This document shows positions 63,760-64,000 of a DNA stretch of 64,000 bases, one piece after another. The notes beneath the pieces are model-generated. The model was not told where the DNA came from. It did no database searches and was given only the letters and a program-made list of their open reading frames with translations. Positions within the stretch are counted from its first letter, which is position 1, and each line of letters starts with the position of its first letter. The stretch lies in assembly GCF_000718985.1 (NCBI RefSeq), contig NZ_JODL01000038.1, positions 18,130 through 82,129 on the forward strand, read 5' to 3'. Source of the DNA: Streptomyces megasporus (GTDB lineage Bacteria > Actinomycetota > Actinomycetes > Streptomycetales > Streptomycetaceae). The position numbers and the translations under genes are program-made.

Positions 63760-64000
63760 TCAGGGGGTTTCTGAGCGCCTGGCGGGGGTGGCCAGGTGGG
63801 TGCGGACCTGTTTGACGAGCATCGCCATCTCGTAGCCGAGCACGGCCGCGTCCGCCTCGGCGTCGGCGAGGACGGCCAGGCAGGCGCCGGACCCGGCGGT
63901 CGAGACGAACCGGGCGAGGGAGTACAGGCCCGAGGCCAACGCCGCCAAGTGGTCGGCGGTGTCGGTGTCCAGGCCGTGGGCGGCCTTCACCAGACCGTCG
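63760..64000 (-). CDS. Roadblock/LC7 domain protein, C-terminal part (runs off the window)
   Basis: The frame is open to the right edge. Visible residues (about 79) are DGLVKAAHGLDTDTADHLAALASGLYSLARFVSTAGSGACLAVLADAEADAAVLGYEMAMLVKQVRTHLATPARRSETP, matching the second half of CvnB/MglB-type roadblock proteins. In conservons the gene order is sensor kinase, roadblock, DUF742, GTPase. Here the next gene on the same strand is tgmA instead of DUF742, so it is either an orphan roadblock gene or a broken conservon. Stop at 63760-63762. Confidence 0.85.
   Translation of the reverse strand, partial: DGLVKAAHGLDTDTADHLAALASGLYSLARFVSTAGSGACLAVLADAEADAAVLGYEMAMLVKQVRTHLATPARRSETP

Overview
The window is one stretch of a very high-GC actinobacterial chromosome, almost certainly Streptomyces or a close relative. 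The evidence is strong G/C bias at codon third positions, many GTG and some TTG starts, ATGA/GTGA overlapping operon joints, and marker genes: a gvpO-A-F-G-Y-Z gas-vesicle block, SepF-like and DUF5685 proteins, streptogrisin proteases, a class-E-type LAxTG sorting signal and a conservon-type roadblock protein. From memory, the left 26 kb follows the order of the S. coelicolor ald - parA - scpA - scpB - pseudouridine synthase - aroH - tyrA - cmk - der core segment.

Layout. 0-12 kb is core housekeeping: alanine dehydrogenase; a ParA/RHH/ScpA/ScpB chromosome-organisation operon; an S4-domain pseudouridine synthase; the broken remains of two nucleotidyltransferases; chorismate mutase and prephenate dehydrogenase; CMP kinase, a PlsC-like acyltransferase and the GTPase Der. 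12-17 kb holds two hypothetical genes, a GT4 glycosyltransferase, a transferase interrupted by an IS-end-like insert, and a WYL regulator. 17.5-20.8 kb is a minus-strand gas-vesicle operon that stops after gvpZ, with no gvpJ/L/S/K here. 21-27.6 kb has an I78 inhibitor, a PAP2 phosphatase, an MFS exporter, a wrecked glutaryl-CoA dehydrogenase, SepF2 and a cysteine-tailed DUF5685 protein. 27.8-37.3 kb is rich in secreted enzymes: two streptogrisins, a cutinase/PET-hydrolase-like esterase, a lipase, and an AA10 LPMO with a cell-wall sorting tail. asd and an acyl-CoA dehydrogenase pair lie among them. 37.5-46 kb has NUDIX, DODA-type dioxygenase, DoxX with MarR, GntR, NADAR, AAA ATPase, Ser/Thr kinase and a type-ISP-like protein.

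45.5-61 kb is a catabolic district: GntR-hmgA (tyrosine degradation), a molybdopterin oxidoreductase, aldehyde and alcohol dehydrogenases, two further acyl-CoA dehydrogenases, MaoC hydratase, SDR and three TetR regulators. Three palindrome families recur in front of these genes and tie them into small predicted regulons; one acyl-CoA dehydrogenase operon at 32.6 kb carries two of them.

The last 3 kb (61.27-63.68 kb, minus strand) is a compact graspetide RiPP locus: a 94-residue precursor (TgmA type), an ATP-grasp ligase (TgmB type) and a PIMT-like O-methyltransferase (TgmC type). It is followed by the C-terminal part of a roadblock/LC7 protein that runs off the window. This is the most novel-looking system here, because its product cannot be assigned to a characterised graspetide. 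A second theme is decay: at least four genes carry internal deletions, frameshifts or insert scars while their flanks are intact. These should be checked against raw reads before being called biology. No tRNA, rRNA, CRISPR array or complete insertion sequence was seen.
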